A stretch of 47,724 nt of DNA, from positions 1 to 47,724 of the forward strand of contig NZ_JQCF01000017.1 of the NCBI RefSeq assembly GCF_001438805.1, written 5' to 3'. Positions 18,071 through 26,957 of the stretch are shown piece after piece (within the stretch, counting starts at the first letter, position 1; every line of letters starts with the position of its first letter). The notes under the pieces were generated by a model. It was given only the letters and a program-made list of their open reading frames with translations. It searched no databases and was not told the origin of the DNA. This DNA comes from Companilactobacillus kimchiensis (GTDB lineage: Bacteria > Bacillota > Bacilli > Lactobacillales > Lactobacillaceae). A program made the translations under genes and the position numbers.

Positions 18071-19348
18071 ATGGATAATTTTGTTAATTTTTTAAATGTT
18101 AAAATTTCGCCATTTGCTAGTAAATTAGGCGCCCAACGGCATATGACAGCAATTAGAAAGGGTGTCATATCAACATTACCGTTGACTATCGTGGGTTCAT
18201 TTTTCACAATTCTCAATAATATTCCCATTCCTTCAGTAGCGGCGATGTTGTTACCTTATAAGGACATTTTGGACGTACCGTTTCGATACACAGTTGGTAT
18301 TTTAGCGCTCTACGCTACATTCGGAATTGCTTCATCATTGGCAGAGAGTTATAAGCTCGATAAATTAACTAATGGTACTTTAGCAGTTTTGGCATTTATG
18401 TTAACCGCTGCTGCACCGATTAATGTCACTAAGGATGTTAAAGGTGTGATCGATGCGGGACGTTATATTAATATTGCTAATTTGAGTGCATCATCATTAT
18501 TTACTTCAATCGTAACAGGTTTATTATCGGTGGAAATATACAGATTCTTTAAAGTACGGAATATTACTATTAAAATGCCGGATGGAGTACCACCAGAAGT
18601 TTCCAATTCATTTGTGGCTTTAATGCCAGCGGCAGCTATTTTATTAGTCTTTTGGTTTATTCGTTACATTTTGAATTTCAATATTTCCAGTTTTTTAACC
18701 TTTCTTTTAACGCCATTAAAGGGAATTCTAGTTGGTAATAGTTTGTTTGGTGGTTTGTTGACCATTTTCTTGATTACTGGTTTTTGGATTTTGGGTATCC
18801 ATGGACCAGCTATCATGGCGCCAATTGTTAGACCATTTTGGGAAATCTCGATTGCTGAAAATATGGAACAATTCGCTAACGGGACAAGTGCTAATCATCT
18901 TTCAACTATCTTCACGGAGCAATTTTTGCAATGGTTCCTATGGATCGGTGGTGCTGGGGGTACCTTGGCGTTAGTTGTTTTGTTCCTTTTCTCTAAATCA
19001 GCCTATCTTAAGGATTTGGGCAAATTAGCTATTTTGCCAGGTATCTTTAATATCAATGAACCAGTTATCTTTGGTGCTCCAATTGTGATGAATCCGATTT
19101 TGGGGATTCCCTTTATTGTCGCACCATTAGTGACAGCCACGTTATCGTACTTTCTGACCATTGCTGGTGTGGTTCCAATGATGATGGCGAGAATGCCATT
19201 TACTGTACCTACACCATTAGGTGCTTTTATCAGTACGAACTGGAGTATTCCAGCGTTGATTCTAGTTTTTGTCAATTTCTTGATTGATTTGGCAATTTAT
19301 TATCCATTCTTTAAAGTATTTGAAAAACAACAACTAGAGAAGGAGTAA
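18071..19348 (+). CDS. PTS EIIC, lactose/cellobiose (CelB) family
   Basis: A 425-residue membrane component of a lactose/cellobiose-type PTS, starting KMDNFVNFLNVKISPFASKLGAQ as CelB-like proteins do. About eight to ten hydrophobic spans are seen, with the NINEPVIFGAPIVMNP signature near residue 330. It would import a beta-linked disaccharide or N-acetylated sugar with 6-phosphorylation at the non-reducing end. No EIIA or EIIB gene is in the operon or nearby, so it must share partners from elsewhere. I use ATG 18071 with AAAGGAGGG upstream; the ATG codons up to 10 codons earlier fall within the palindrome. It is the first gene of a seven-gene operon. Confidence 0.88.
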   Translation: MDNFVNFLNVKISPFASKLGAQRHMTAIRKGVISTLPLTIVGSFFTILNNIPIPSVAAMLLPYKDILDVPFRYTVGILALYATFGIASSLAESYKLDKLTNGTLAVLAFMLTAAAPINVTKDVKGVIDAGRYINIANLSASSLFTSIVTGLLSVEIYRFFKVRNITIKMPDGVPPEVSNSFVALMPAAAILLVFWFIRYILNFNISSFLTFLLTPLKGILVGNSLFGGLLTIFLITGFWILGIHGPAIMAPIVRPFWEISIAENMEQFANGTSANHLSTIFTEQFLQWFLWIGGAGGTLALVVLFLFSKSAYLKDLGKLAILPGIFNINEPVIFGAPIVMNPILGIPFIVAPLVTATLSYFLTIAGVVPMMMARMPFTVPTPLGAFISTNWSIPALILVFVNFLIDLAIYYPFFKVFEKQQLEKE

Positions 19349-19351
19349 ATA

Positions 19352-19615
19352 ATGTTCTTTATATTTCTTGCAGCTTTCTTTATTGCTAGTGAAATATTAG
19401 TTCAAAAAGGTTTCGTTCCCAAATTTCTTAAAAAAGTATCGGCTGGTAAATTAATATTTTATTCACTGATGATTATTCTCAGTACTGCGATTATTAGTTT
19501 TTTGTTCAAACCAGCAGTTATTTTAGTAGTTTTGAGCACGATTTATTTATCTATCGTTATTTCTAATTTTTATCTGGATGCATTTCATAAAATGGAAAGA
19601 GGTAAGAAGATATGA
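19352..19615 (+). CDS. Small membrane protein of the GH170/KDG operon
   Basis: An 87-residue hydrophobic protein I do not recognise. Three probable membrane segments are seen (about 1-18, 33-51 and 53-74) with a basic, hydrophilic C-terminus (HKMERGKKI). It has a proper SD (AAGGAG), starts three bases after the EIIC stop, and overlaps the next start by ATGA, so it is a real coupled gene. The likeliest role is an accessory to the EIIC permease, but nothing in the sequence proves this. Confidence 0.7.
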   Translation: MFFIFLAAFFIASEILVQKGFVPKFLKKVSAGKLIFYSLMIILSTAIISFLFKPAVILVVLSTIYLSIVISNFYLDAFHKMERGKKI

Positions 19616-20700
19616 CTAAAAGGACTTTGGGTATTTCACTTTATCCTGATCATAGTGATCTGAATGAAGATAAGAAATATTTGGTATTAGCCAGTCAGTA
19701 TGGTTTTACAAGAATTTTTATGAGCATGTTGGAGGTTTCGGAGGGAAAAGATAAAGTAGCTGAAAAATTCACTGATTTGATTAAGTTTGCTAAAGGCTTA
19801 GGATTTTCAACCACTTTGGATATTGCACCTAATATTTTTGATCAATTAGGCATTTCATATGATGATTTGGATTTCTTTCACGAATTAGGAGCCGATGCTA
19901 TTCGGTTGGATCAAGGTTTTGATGGTCAAAAAGAAGCTTTGATCTCGTTTAATCCCCAAGAGATGAATATTGAATTAAATATGAGTAATGATGTTGCTTA
20001 TTTGAATAATATTTTAAGTTATTCAGCCAACAAACCATTTATTTATGGTTGTCACAATTTTTACCCACAACGAGGTACGGGGCTGCCATTAGATTTCTTC
20101 ATTAGTTCTTCAAAACGGTTCAAAGACCAGGGAATCGATACTGCCGCTTTTATCACTTCACAAGTAGGTAAAATAGGACCTTGGGATATCAATGATGGTT
20201 TGCCAACTTTGGAAATGCATCGTGATCTTCCAATTGAGATTCAAGCTAAGCATCTTTTCGCTACTAATCTAATTGACTGTGTCATTGTCGGAAATGCCTA
20301 CGCATCAGAGCATGAACTACGTAAATTGGGTGAAATTGACCGGTATCAATTAACTTTTGATGTTAGTTTGACAACTGATATTACTCAAGTCGAAAGAGAA
20401 ATTTTACTTGATAATCAACATGTTCGTCGTGGTGATATTACTGATTTAGTCATTCGTTCGACTGAGGTACGGAAAAAGTATAAGCAGGCTGATAATCCAG
20501 TCAGTTCAGCTAGCCATGATTTTAAACGTGGAGATGTGGTTATCGGCAATGATAACTTTGGGAAATATAAGAATGAATTACAAGTTGTTTTAAAGAATCA
20601 TAGCGATGAACGTAAGAATAAAGTCGCTCAAATTTCTTCAGATGAATTATTCCTATTAGATTATGTTGGACCATGGAATAAATTCAGATTTAGGAGATGA
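19612..20700 (+). CDS. DUF871/GH170-family glycosidase, second paralogue
   Basis: A 362-residue relative of MupG. Shared landmarks are LGISLYPDHSD at the start, LDIAP, IRLDQG, NMSND, CHNFYPQRGTGLP and GLPTLEMHR, plus a C-terminal beta domain. The loop after NFYPQ differs (RGTGLPLDFF against RENTGLDGAWF in MupG), so a different aglycone is likely. The family cuts 6-phospho-disaccharides inside the cell. Here it would cut the sugar imported by the EIIC, leaving an unphosphorylated second unit for the deacetylase, PLP enzyme and kinase that follow. It starts inside the previous stop (ATGA). Specificity is inferred. Confidence 0.82.
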   Translation: MTKRTLGISLYPDHSDLNEDKKYLVLASQYGFTRIFMSMLEVSEGKDKVAEKFTDLIKFAKGLGFSTTLDIAPNIFDQLGISYDDLDFFHELGADAIRLDQGFDGQKEALISFNPQEMNIELNMSNDVAYLNNILSYSANKPFIYGCHNFYPQRGTGLPLDFFISSSKRFKDQGIDTAAFITSQVGKIGPWDINDGLPTLEMHRDLPIEIQAKHLFATNLIDCVIVGNAYASEHELRKLGEIDRYQLTFDVSLTTDITQVEREILLDNQHVRRGDITDLVIRSTEVRKKYKQADNPVSSASHDFKRGDVVIGNDNFGKYKNELQVVLKNHSDERKNKVAQISSDELFLLDYVGPWNKFRFRR

Positions 20701-20704
20701 TCCT

Positions 20705-21820
20705 GTGAGTAGTTTGTATATCAAGAATGGCAAAGATATTAATAATGAACCACTTGAATTGTTACTTCAAGATGGAAAAATTTTGGAAAAAGCTACTCAT
20801 TTGGAAAATATTACGGCTGACACAGAATTGGATTTGCAAGGTAAGTCCTATATTACTGCTGGTTGGATCGATGACCATGTCCACTGTTATGAAAAATTAT
20901 CTCTCTATTACGACGATCCCGACCAAGTTGGCTATGGAACTGGTGTGACCACTGTGATTGATGCGGGTTCGACTGGTGCCGATAATATTGGTGACTTTTA
21001 TCAAATTACCCAGTCCAAAAAGACTAATGTCTATGCAATGATCAATATTTCGCAAACAGGAATTTTGGATCAAGACGAATTAGGCGATATGAAACAGATT
21101 AGATTTAAACCTTTGCAACAAGCTGTGAATGATTATCCAGATTTTATCATTGGTCTTAAAGCCCGGATCAGTAAGTCTGTGGTGGTTGAAAATGGTATCA
21201 AACCATTATTAGAGGCTAAAAAATTTCAAAAACAATTATCTCAACGTTTACCTTTAATGGTTCATGTTGGTAGTAATCCACCAGAATTAAAGGAAATTCT
21301 GTCCGTTATGGAAAAAGGCGATATTTTAACACACTGCTTTAACGGTAAAGAAAATGGCATCTTAAATAGTGATGACAAGGTGGAAGAGTTTGTTTTTCAA
21401 GCTATCGATGATGGAATTATTTTTGATATTGGTCATGGAACAGATAGTTTTAATTTCCATACAGCTTATGTAGCCTTGAAGAATCAAATTTATCCTCAGA
21501 GTCTTAGTACCGATATATATCATAAAAATCGTGAACATGGTCCGGTATATGACATGGCAACGTGTGTTGAAAAAATGTTGTATTTAGGCTTAAATCTCAA
21601 ACAGATTATTCCAATGATTACTACTGTGCCAGCTACTAATTACAAACTACGTAAGAAAGGTCAATTAAAGGTGGGAATGGATGCGGATGTTACCATCTTT
21701 GATCTAAAGACTGGTGAAAAAGAAATTATTGATTCTGATGGTTATGCTAAAGTAGCACAAAAATTAGTCAAACCACGATTCAGTATCATTGCTGGAAAAG
21801 CTTATGCGATAGGAGAATAA
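20705..21820 (+). CDS. Amidohydrolase/deacetylase-family metallohydrolase
   Basis: A 371-residue amidohydrolase-superfamily enzyme. Metal ligands visible are the HxH of DDHVHC, a candidate carboxylated Lys in GLKARISKS, His in MVHVGSNPP and ILTHCFNG, and Asp in STDIYHKNREHGP. The C-terminal GMDADVTIFDL is typical. The family is commonly found beside SelA-like and KDPG-aldolase genes (EF_0837-type cluster), where a deacetylase role is presumed. I start it at GTG 20705 (AGGAG eight bases upstream, four bases after the GH170 stop) rather than 14 codons earlier inside that gene. A likely reaction here is removal of acetate from an N-acetylated amino-sugar acid. Confidence 0.8.
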   Translation: MSSLYIKNGKDINNEPLELLLQDGKILEKATHLENITADTELDLQGKSYITAGWIDDHVHCYEKLSLYYDDPDQVGYGTGVTTVIDAGSTGADNIGDFYQITQSKKTNVYAMINISQTGILDQDELGDMKQIRFKPLQQAVNDYPDFIIGLKARISKSVVVENGIKPLLEAKKFQKQLSQRLPLMVHVGSNPPELKEILSVMEKGDILTHCFNGKENGILNSDDKVEEFVFQAIDDGIIFDIGHGTDSFNFHTAYVALKNQIYPQSLSTDIYHKNREHGPVYDMATCVEKMLYLGLNLKQIIPMITTVPATNYKLRKKGQLKVGMDADVTIFDLKTGEKEIIDSDGYAKVAQKLVKPRFSIIAGKAYAIGE

Positions 21821-21821
21821 A

Positions 21822-22919
21822 ATGGATATTTATCAGAAATATAATTTGAAACATGTAATCAACGCCGATGGAAAAATGACGATTTTGGGTGTTTCTAAAG
21901 TTTCGGATGAAGTGGTATTGGCTCAAAAATTAGGTGCTCAGAATTTTTTTGAGATGTCAGATCTTTTGATTCAAACAGGAAAATATCTGGCCAATTTAGT
22001 CGGTAGTGAAGATGCTTTAGTTGTTAACTCAGCTTCGGCCGGAATCGCTGAAACAATAGCTGGTGTGATCGGACAAGGCAGTTCATATCACGTTTATCAT
22101 CCATACACTGAACGCATTACTAAGCGTGAAGTAATTTTGCCAATGGGCCACGATGTTGATTATGGAGCGCCTGTTGATGTGATGTTGGGTCTTGCTGGAG
22201 CCAAAATGGTGCCGGCTGGATATGCTAATATGTGTACTCCAGAGCATATTGAAATGCAGATAACTGAACAAACTGCCGCCGTTTTGTACATTAAGAGTCA
22301 CCATACAGTTCAAAAGAGTATGCTGTCGATTCCAGAAGCAATTGAAGTCGCTCATCGTCATAATTTACCGTTGATTTTAGATGCCGCAGCTGAGGAAGAT
22401 TTGTTCAAATACCTTAAAATGGGTGCCGACGTAGTTATTTATAGTGGTGCTAAGGCAATTGAAGGACCAGCTTCAGGGGTGATTTTTGGAAAAGCTAACT
22501 ATATTAAATGGGCTCGGATGCAAGGTGCTGGTATTGGTCGGGCTATGAAGATTGGTAAGGAAAATATTATTGGTTTAACAACTGCCATTGCCAAGTATTT
22601 AGAGAATGGTTCTGAAACTGGTGATTCAATGGTTGAACGGTTGGAACCATTTGTAGAAAAATTGGCCGCACTACCTGATACTAAAGTCAAAATTGTTCAA
22701 GATGCTGCTGGACGGCAAATTTATCGAGCTGAAGTAAAACCAATCGGTAAATTATCGGCAACTGAGATTTGTCAGCAATTAAGAACTGGTGAAACAGCCA
22801 TTTATGCCCGTGAATATCGAGTTAATCAAGGAATAATTGAGTTTGATATTAGAGCTGTTGATGAAATTGAAATGGATCAAATCGTTGCTAGATTAAAAGA
22901 AATCATTGAAGGAGAATAA
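21822..22919 (+). CDS. SelA-like PLP enzyme, DgaE-type amino-sugar-acid ammonia-lyase
   Basis: A 365-residue fold-type I PLP enzyme of the SelA-like/DgaE group. The probable PLP lysine is Lys211 in IYSGAKAIEGPASG, preceded by the PLP-binding LILDAAAEEDL. DgaE of Salmonella eliminates ammonia from D-glucosaminate-6-phosphate to give 2-keto-3-deoxygluconate-6-phosphate. In this operon a KDG kinase is also present, which suggests that the natural substrate is unphosphorylated and the product is KDG; that is inference. It starts one base after the preceding stop with GGAG upstream. Confidence 0.82.
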   Translation: MDIYQKYNLKHVINADGKMTILGVSKVSDEVVLAQKLGAQNFFEMSDLLIQTGKYLANLVGSEDALVVNSASAGIAETIAGVIGQGSSYHVYHPYTERITKREVILPMGHDVDYGAPVDVMLGLAGAKMVPAGYANMCTPEHIEMQITEQTAAVLYIKSHHTVQKSMLSIPEAIEVAHRHNLPLILDAAAEEDLFKYLKMGADVVIYSGAKAIEGPASGVIFGKANYIKWARMQGAGIGRAMKIGKENIIGLTTAIAKYLENGSETGDSMVERLEPFVEKLAALPDTKVKIVQDAAGRQIYRAEVKPIGKLSATEICQQLRTGETAIYAREYRVNQGIIEFDIRAVDEIEMDQIVARLKEIIEGE

Positions 22920-22921
22920 AC

Positions 22922-23656
22922 ATGAATTTACTACCAAACTATTTGGAAAATGGAATCTGTTTGAATGTTTTGGCTAATTCAGTTGAAAACGCAAAAGACT
23001 GTTACGAAGCCGCTGAAGGTCATGTGGTTTTGGGAGTTTTGACCAAAAATTATCCAACTGATGAAGCTGCTATTGAAGATATGAAGAAATATCAAGTTGC
23101 TATTGATAATGCTGTCTCAGTCGGACTAGGTGCTGGTGATCCCAAACAAAGCAACATGGTAACTCGAGTTTCTAAAGCCATTCAACCTCAACATGTTAAC
23201 CAAGTTTTCACTGGTGTTGGTGCTACTAGAGAGGCATTAGGACAATCAGAGACAATTATCAACGGACTAGTTTCTCCAACTGGTAAAGTCGGGTTGGTCA
23301 ATTTGGCAACGGGTCCATTGAGCAGTCAAACCGCCGCTACTGAAGTACCAATTGAGACTGCCATTGCTTTATTAAAGGATATGGGAGGTTCTTCAATTAA
23401 ATTTTTCCCAATGAAAGGTTTAGCTCACGAAGCTGAATTCAAAGAAGTTGCCAAAGCCTGTGCTGACAATAATTTTGATTTGGAGCCAACTGGTGGAATC
23501 GATTTGGATAATTTTGAAACGATTGTCAAAATTGCCGTAGATGCTGGTGTTAAGAGAATTATTCCCCATGTTTATAGTTCAATCATTGATCCAACTACTG
23601 GTGATACGAGACCGGCCGATGTTGCCAAACTTTACGAGATCATGAAAAAATTTTAG
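22922..23656 (+). CDS. KDPG aldolase-family protein (DgaF-type)
   Basis: A 244-residue TIM-barrel aldolase of the DgaF group. It should split 2-keto-3-deoxy-6-phosphogluconate into pyruvate and glyceraldehyde-3-phosphate. The candidate Schiff-base lysine is Lys160 in SSIKFFPMKGL, and LEPTGGIDLDN supplies the phosphate/pyruvate site further on. It is not the shorter Eda protein; the extra N-terminal region (LENGICLNVLANSVENAKDC) is typical of this group. It lies two bases after the DgaE-like gene and 10 bases before the kinase, in a tightly packed operon. Confidence 0.86.
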   Translation: MNLLPNYLENGICLNVLANSVENAKDCYEAAEGHVVLGVLTKNYPTDEAAIEDMKKYQVAIDNAVSVGLGAGDPKQSNMVTRVSKAIQPQHVNQVFTGVGATREALGQSETIINGLVSPTGKVGLVNLATGPLSSQTAATEVPIETAIALLKDMGGSSIKFFPMKGLAHEAEFKEVAKACADNNFDLEPTGGIDLDNFETIVKIAVDAGVKRIIPHVYSSIIDPTTGDTRPADVAKLYEIMKKF

Positions 23657-23666
23657 AGGTTAAAAA

Positions 23667-24659
23667 ATGAATATTTTAGCCTTTGGTGAAGTGTTAATTA
23701 GATTTACCGTTACTGACAAAATGATGCTGGAGCAAAGTGATAATTTAAATATGACAACTGTGGGGACAGGTGTTAATTTATTGAGTAGCTTGGCACATTT
23801 TGGTTATAACACTTCGATTTTGACAGTTTTACCAGACAATCCCTTAGGAAAAAAGGCCGCAGCTGATTTACGAAAACTTGGTATCTCTGATCGAAGATTA
23901 TTGTATCGTGGAAAAAATATCGGTAGTTTTTTTGTTGAATTAGGACAAGGAGCACGACCAGAACGGGTAACGTATCAAGATCGGCTGTCGAGTGCATTTA
24001 GTTTAATGAATGCCGATGATTATGATTTTGAAAAAGCCTTAGTCGGTATTGATATTGTTCATATTTGTGGTATTTCGTTGAGTTTAACTAGACAAACTAG
24101 GCGAGCTGCCATGAAGTTGGCTGAATTAGCTCATGAGCGAAACAAAGTTGTTTGTTTTGATTTTAATTATCGTTTTAGTTTGAATGAGCAAAATAATCAC
24201 GAGGTTATGAAGAAACGTTATCAAAGTATTTTACCTTACGTGGATATTTTATTTGGCAGTAAACGTGATATAACAGGGCTGCTAGATTATCCAAATATTG
24301 ATGAAACCAAGCTATATGAGCAGTTCTGTCATGATTATCAAATCAACATATTTGCTGGTAGTAAACGAACTTTTATTGATGGAAAAAAATTTTTTGAGGG
24401 ATTTTTGTTTCATCATGATAAAGTTTATAATTCTGCTCCGAGAGAGTTGAATATTTTAGATCGTATCGGAAGCGGAGATGCTTTTGCTAGTGGTGTGATT
24501 ACAGGATTGTTAGAGAAATGGGATTTTAACGATACTTTGGAATTTGCGATTGCCAATTCAGTTTTGGCACAAGCTTCGATGAATGATTCACCGATATTTA
24601 GTAAAGAAGATGTTTTTCACTATATTGATAGTGAAGGAAAAAATGATTTGATTAGATAA
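23667..24659 (+). CDS. kdgK: PfkB-family 2-keto-3-deoxygluconate kinase
   Basis: A 330-residue ribokinase-fold sugar kinase. The PfkB C-terminal signature DRIGSGDAFASGV carries catalytic Asp271, and the N-terminal LAFGEVLIRFTV and TVGTGVNLLSSLAHFG fit KDG kinases. ATP-dependent phosphorylation of KDG would supply the substrate of the aldolase encoded immediately upstream. It is the last gene of the operon, ending at a strong terminator. Specificity comes from family resemblance and context; other 2-keto-3-deoxy sugar acids remain possible. Confidence 0.82.
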   Translation: MNILAFGEVLIRFTVTDKMMLEQSDNLNMTTVGTGVNLLSSLAHFGYNTSILTVLPDNPLGKKAAADLRKLGISDRRLLYRGKNIGSFFVELGQGARPERVTYQDRLSSAFSLMNADDYDFEKALVGIDIVHICGISLSLTRQTRRAAMKLAELAHERNKVVCFDFNYRFSLNEQNNHEVMKKRYQSILPYVDILFGSKRDITGLLDYPNIDETKLYEQFCHDYQINIFAGSKRTFIDGKKFFEGFLFHHDKVYNSAPRELNILDRIGSGDAFASGVITGLLEKWDFNDTLEFAIANSVLAQASMNDSPIFSKEDVFHYIDSEGKNDLIR

Positions 24660-24663
24660 AAAA

Positions 24664-24704
24664 TGGAACATAACATGCTCGAGAGCTGACCATGTTATGT
24701 TCCA
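24664..24704. terminator. Bidirectional terminator between kdgK and the GDPD gene
   Basis: TGGAACATAACATG (24664-24677) pairs perfectly with CATGTTATGTTCCA (24691-24704), loop of 13 bases, with A-rich and T-rich flanks for both directions. Confidence 0.9.
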
Positions 24705-24739
24705 CTTTTGTTTTAATAGTTAAATGAAAAAATTATATT

Positions 24740-26515
24740 TTAAAATGGATCTTGCATCTGAGTGACATAAGCAGAGATACGTTTGGAATAACTAGCATCA
24801 TTGAAGAGTACATTGATTTCTTTTTTTAATGTATTCAAATTATCAGTAATTACACCATCAGTACCCATGAAAATCATTCGATCCATCGATTCAGTATCAT
24901 TAGCTGTCCAGGCGTAAACCTTCTTTTGCTGGATATGAGCGTCGTCAACGAAGGAACTGTTTAGCGTCGTGTATTCCATGGTAAAGGCATTAGCGTTGGT
25001 TAAAGGAACACCGAAGAGATTGAAAGGTAGAATATAACTGGTATGTTCTTTGGGTAATAAATCTTTCGTTTCCTCGATATAATTGTAATTTAAAGAATGA
25101 ACCATATCTTTATTCTTCAATAATTGTTTACCATATTTTTTAGCAAATAGTTTTACAAAATCGGCTTTATTACCGGGAACAGATTTTAATTCGACCAATA
25201 ATTTTTGATGTAATCTAGTTGCAGTATTTAAATAATCATCAAAACTGACAATTTTGGTGGTTTTACCATTTTCATGAATGTCGGTATTTTTTAATTCTTC
25301 TAAAGTCATTTGGCTAGGACGTTTATTAATTCCAGCTAGAACTTTTAACGTATTATCATGGAAAACTACGAATTGGTGGTCCTTAGTTTCTTGGATATCC
25401 ATTTCAATATAGTCAGGTTTTTCTTTGGCAGTGGCTTCCAGTGATTGAACAGTATTCTGAACACCATTTCCGTCATCAACCCCACGGTGAGAAATAGTAA
25501 CTGGTGGAGTTAGAAGCCAATCATTGAAGTACATCGTATCGTAAGTAATAAAACTGACCATAACGAACGTGCCTAAAATGCCCCAGAACCATTTATGAGA
25601 ACGGTGTTTTTTATGGGGATAAAAATAATTCGTTTGTGTATCGCTTAAGATAATCAGTACAACCATACCAGAGGCATAGATACTGGTTAGATAATTGATC
25701 AGTTGAATCGCAGTCATATTAATGATTGCCATCGGAAAATCGATGGCTTTTAAGAATGAAATATGATCAAAACCGGATTGTAGAATAATTAAAAGTCCCG
25801 TGGAGACACCGATTAGGACTGTAATTACAATAATCAAAGCAGCAAAAATTCCTAAGTAATAAATCATTCGGCCCTTAGTTAAATTCCAACTGCGTCTAAT
25901 AGAATCACGAATGTCTTTATTTTCGAAAATCATCATTGGTAAAACAAATATCCAGCGTAATCCAATATAGAAAATAATTGCATAAACGATTATTAATAAA
26001 ATACCCAAAGGTAAATGTTCTTTGAAAAGCCATTCAATAATGAACTCAGGAATTTTGACCTTGTTTAATAGACTTGAAGACATGCCGATACTACCAAAAG
26101 GTGTGATAATTAAAAAGTAGAGTAGGAAAAACCCAAAGGCCTTAAAAGGCAGTCCAAAAAGATTTTTACTAACATTTTTAAGATAATCCCACCAACTTAA
26201 ATTAGCGTGGGACTTGATAGCTTGAAAACTAACTAATAATAGTGTGAACTGTGCAAAAACTAATAACAAAAGAATTAACAGCACCGCTATTAACCCAATT
26301 ACCACCATTGGTTTTTTGGTGATTAAGAATATTGCATTAGTATAGGAAATGTAATTTACATGACCTAGACGAATAATGCCATTGGCCAAGTAGTTTAAAA
26401 TTGGTACCAAAATAAAATTAATAATCAATTGAATCAGAATGATAATTTGACTGTATTTCCAAAAATAACGCCAAAAATTGCGATTCTGTTCGCGGAATTC
26501 AGCTAGTATCCCCAT
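24740..26515 (-). CDS. Membrane-anchored glycerophosphodiester phosphodiesterase
   Basis: A 591-residue two-part protein. Residues about 1-340 form a membrane domain with seven or eight spans, of the kind found N-terminal to GDPD in Gram-positives. Residues about 345-575 are a GDPD catalytic barrel with ISHRG, DYIEMDIQETKD (the Glu-x-Asp metal ligands) and VVFHDNTL. The C-terminal segment has YAWTANDTESMDRMIFMGTDGVITDN, typical of GDPDs. It would cleave glycerophosphodiesters from lipids or lipoteichoic acid to glycerol-3-phosphate plus alcohol, linking to glpO metabolism. The minus-strand SD is GGGGGAG. It is monocistronic and divergent from the ASCH gene. Confidence 0.9.
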   Translation of the reverse strand: MGILAEFREQNRNFWRYFWKYSQIIILIQLIINFILVPILNYLANGIIRLGHVNYISYTNAIFLITKKPMVVIGLIAVLLILLLLVFAQFTLLLVSFQAIKSHANLSWWDYLKNVSKNLFGLPFKAFGFFLLYFLIITPFGSIGMSSSLLNKVKIPEFIIEWLFKEHLPLGILLIIVYAIIFYIGLRWIFVLPMMIFENKDIRDSIRRSWNLTKGRMIYYLGIFAALIIVITVLIGVSTGLLIILQSGFDHISFLKAIDFPMAIINMTAIQLINYLTSIYASGMVVLIILSDTQTNYFYPHKKHRSHKWFWGILGTFVMVSFITYDTMYFNDWLLTPPVTISHRGVDDGNGVQNTVQSLEATAKEKPDYIEMDIQETKDHQFVVFHDNTLKVLAGINKRPSQMTLEELKNTDIHENGKTTKIVSFDDYLNTATRLHQKLLVELKSVPGNKADFVKLFAKKYGKQLLKNKDMVHSLNYNYIEETKDLLPKEHTSYILPFNLFGVPLTNANAFTMEYTTLNSSFVDDAHIQQKKVYAWTANDTESMDRMIFMGTDGVITDNLNTLKKEINVLFNDASYSKRISAYVTQMQDPF

Positions 26516-26610
26516 AATTGCTCCCCCATCTTGTTTCTACTATATAATACATAATTATAAGATTTATGGGGCTTATAATTACCTAAATATTAAGAAGAGG
26601 TCGAATACTT

Positions 26611-26946
26611 ATGGATATGCGGTTAAATCATGAGCCATTTTTAGCAATTAAGAACGGTAGTAAAAAAATCGAAATCAGATTAAACGATGAAAAGAGATCT
26701 CAGTTAAAAATTGGCGATGAAATCAAATTCACTGATTTAGAAACTGGAGCGGTGATTAGAACTCAGGTTTTGAAGTTGAAACAATTTGCTACCTTTAAAC
26801 AATTATTTGCAGAATACTCAGGTTCAATTATTGGCAGTCCGGATGATCAAACGATTGAAGAGTTGGATCAGGATAACATGGGAATTTATTCTCGGGAACG
26901 TGAGCGCAAGTACGGAGCATTGGCAATTGGAATTAAACTAATATGA
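26611..26946 (+). CDS. ASCH-domain protein
   Basis: A 111-residue single-domain ASCH protein (PUA-like beta-barrel). It has the typical opening MRLNHEPFLAIKNGSKKIEIRLNDEKR followed by LKIGDEIKFTDLETG and the C-terminal YSRERERKYGALAIGIKL. ASCH domains bind RNA or nucleotides, and one member is an N4-acetylcytidine amidohydrolase. The GxKxxExR signature (GSKKIEIR) is present, so a nucleoside amidohydrolase or RNA-binding role is possible, but no function can be assigned. It stands alone between divergent GDPD and a terminator. Confidence 0.82.
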   Translation: MDMRLNHEPFLAIKNGSKKIEIRLNDEKRSQLKIGDEIKFTDLETGAVIRTQVLKLKQFATFKQLFAEYSGSIIGSPDDQTIEELDQDNMGIYSRERERKYGALAIGIKLI

Positions 26947-26957
26947 TAAAATTAATT

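Noticed and set aside
20663-20704. An upstream start for the amidohydrolase inside the GH170 gene.
   Set aside because: The 14 added residues do not fit the family, and a well-spaced AGGAG precedes the GTG at 20705.
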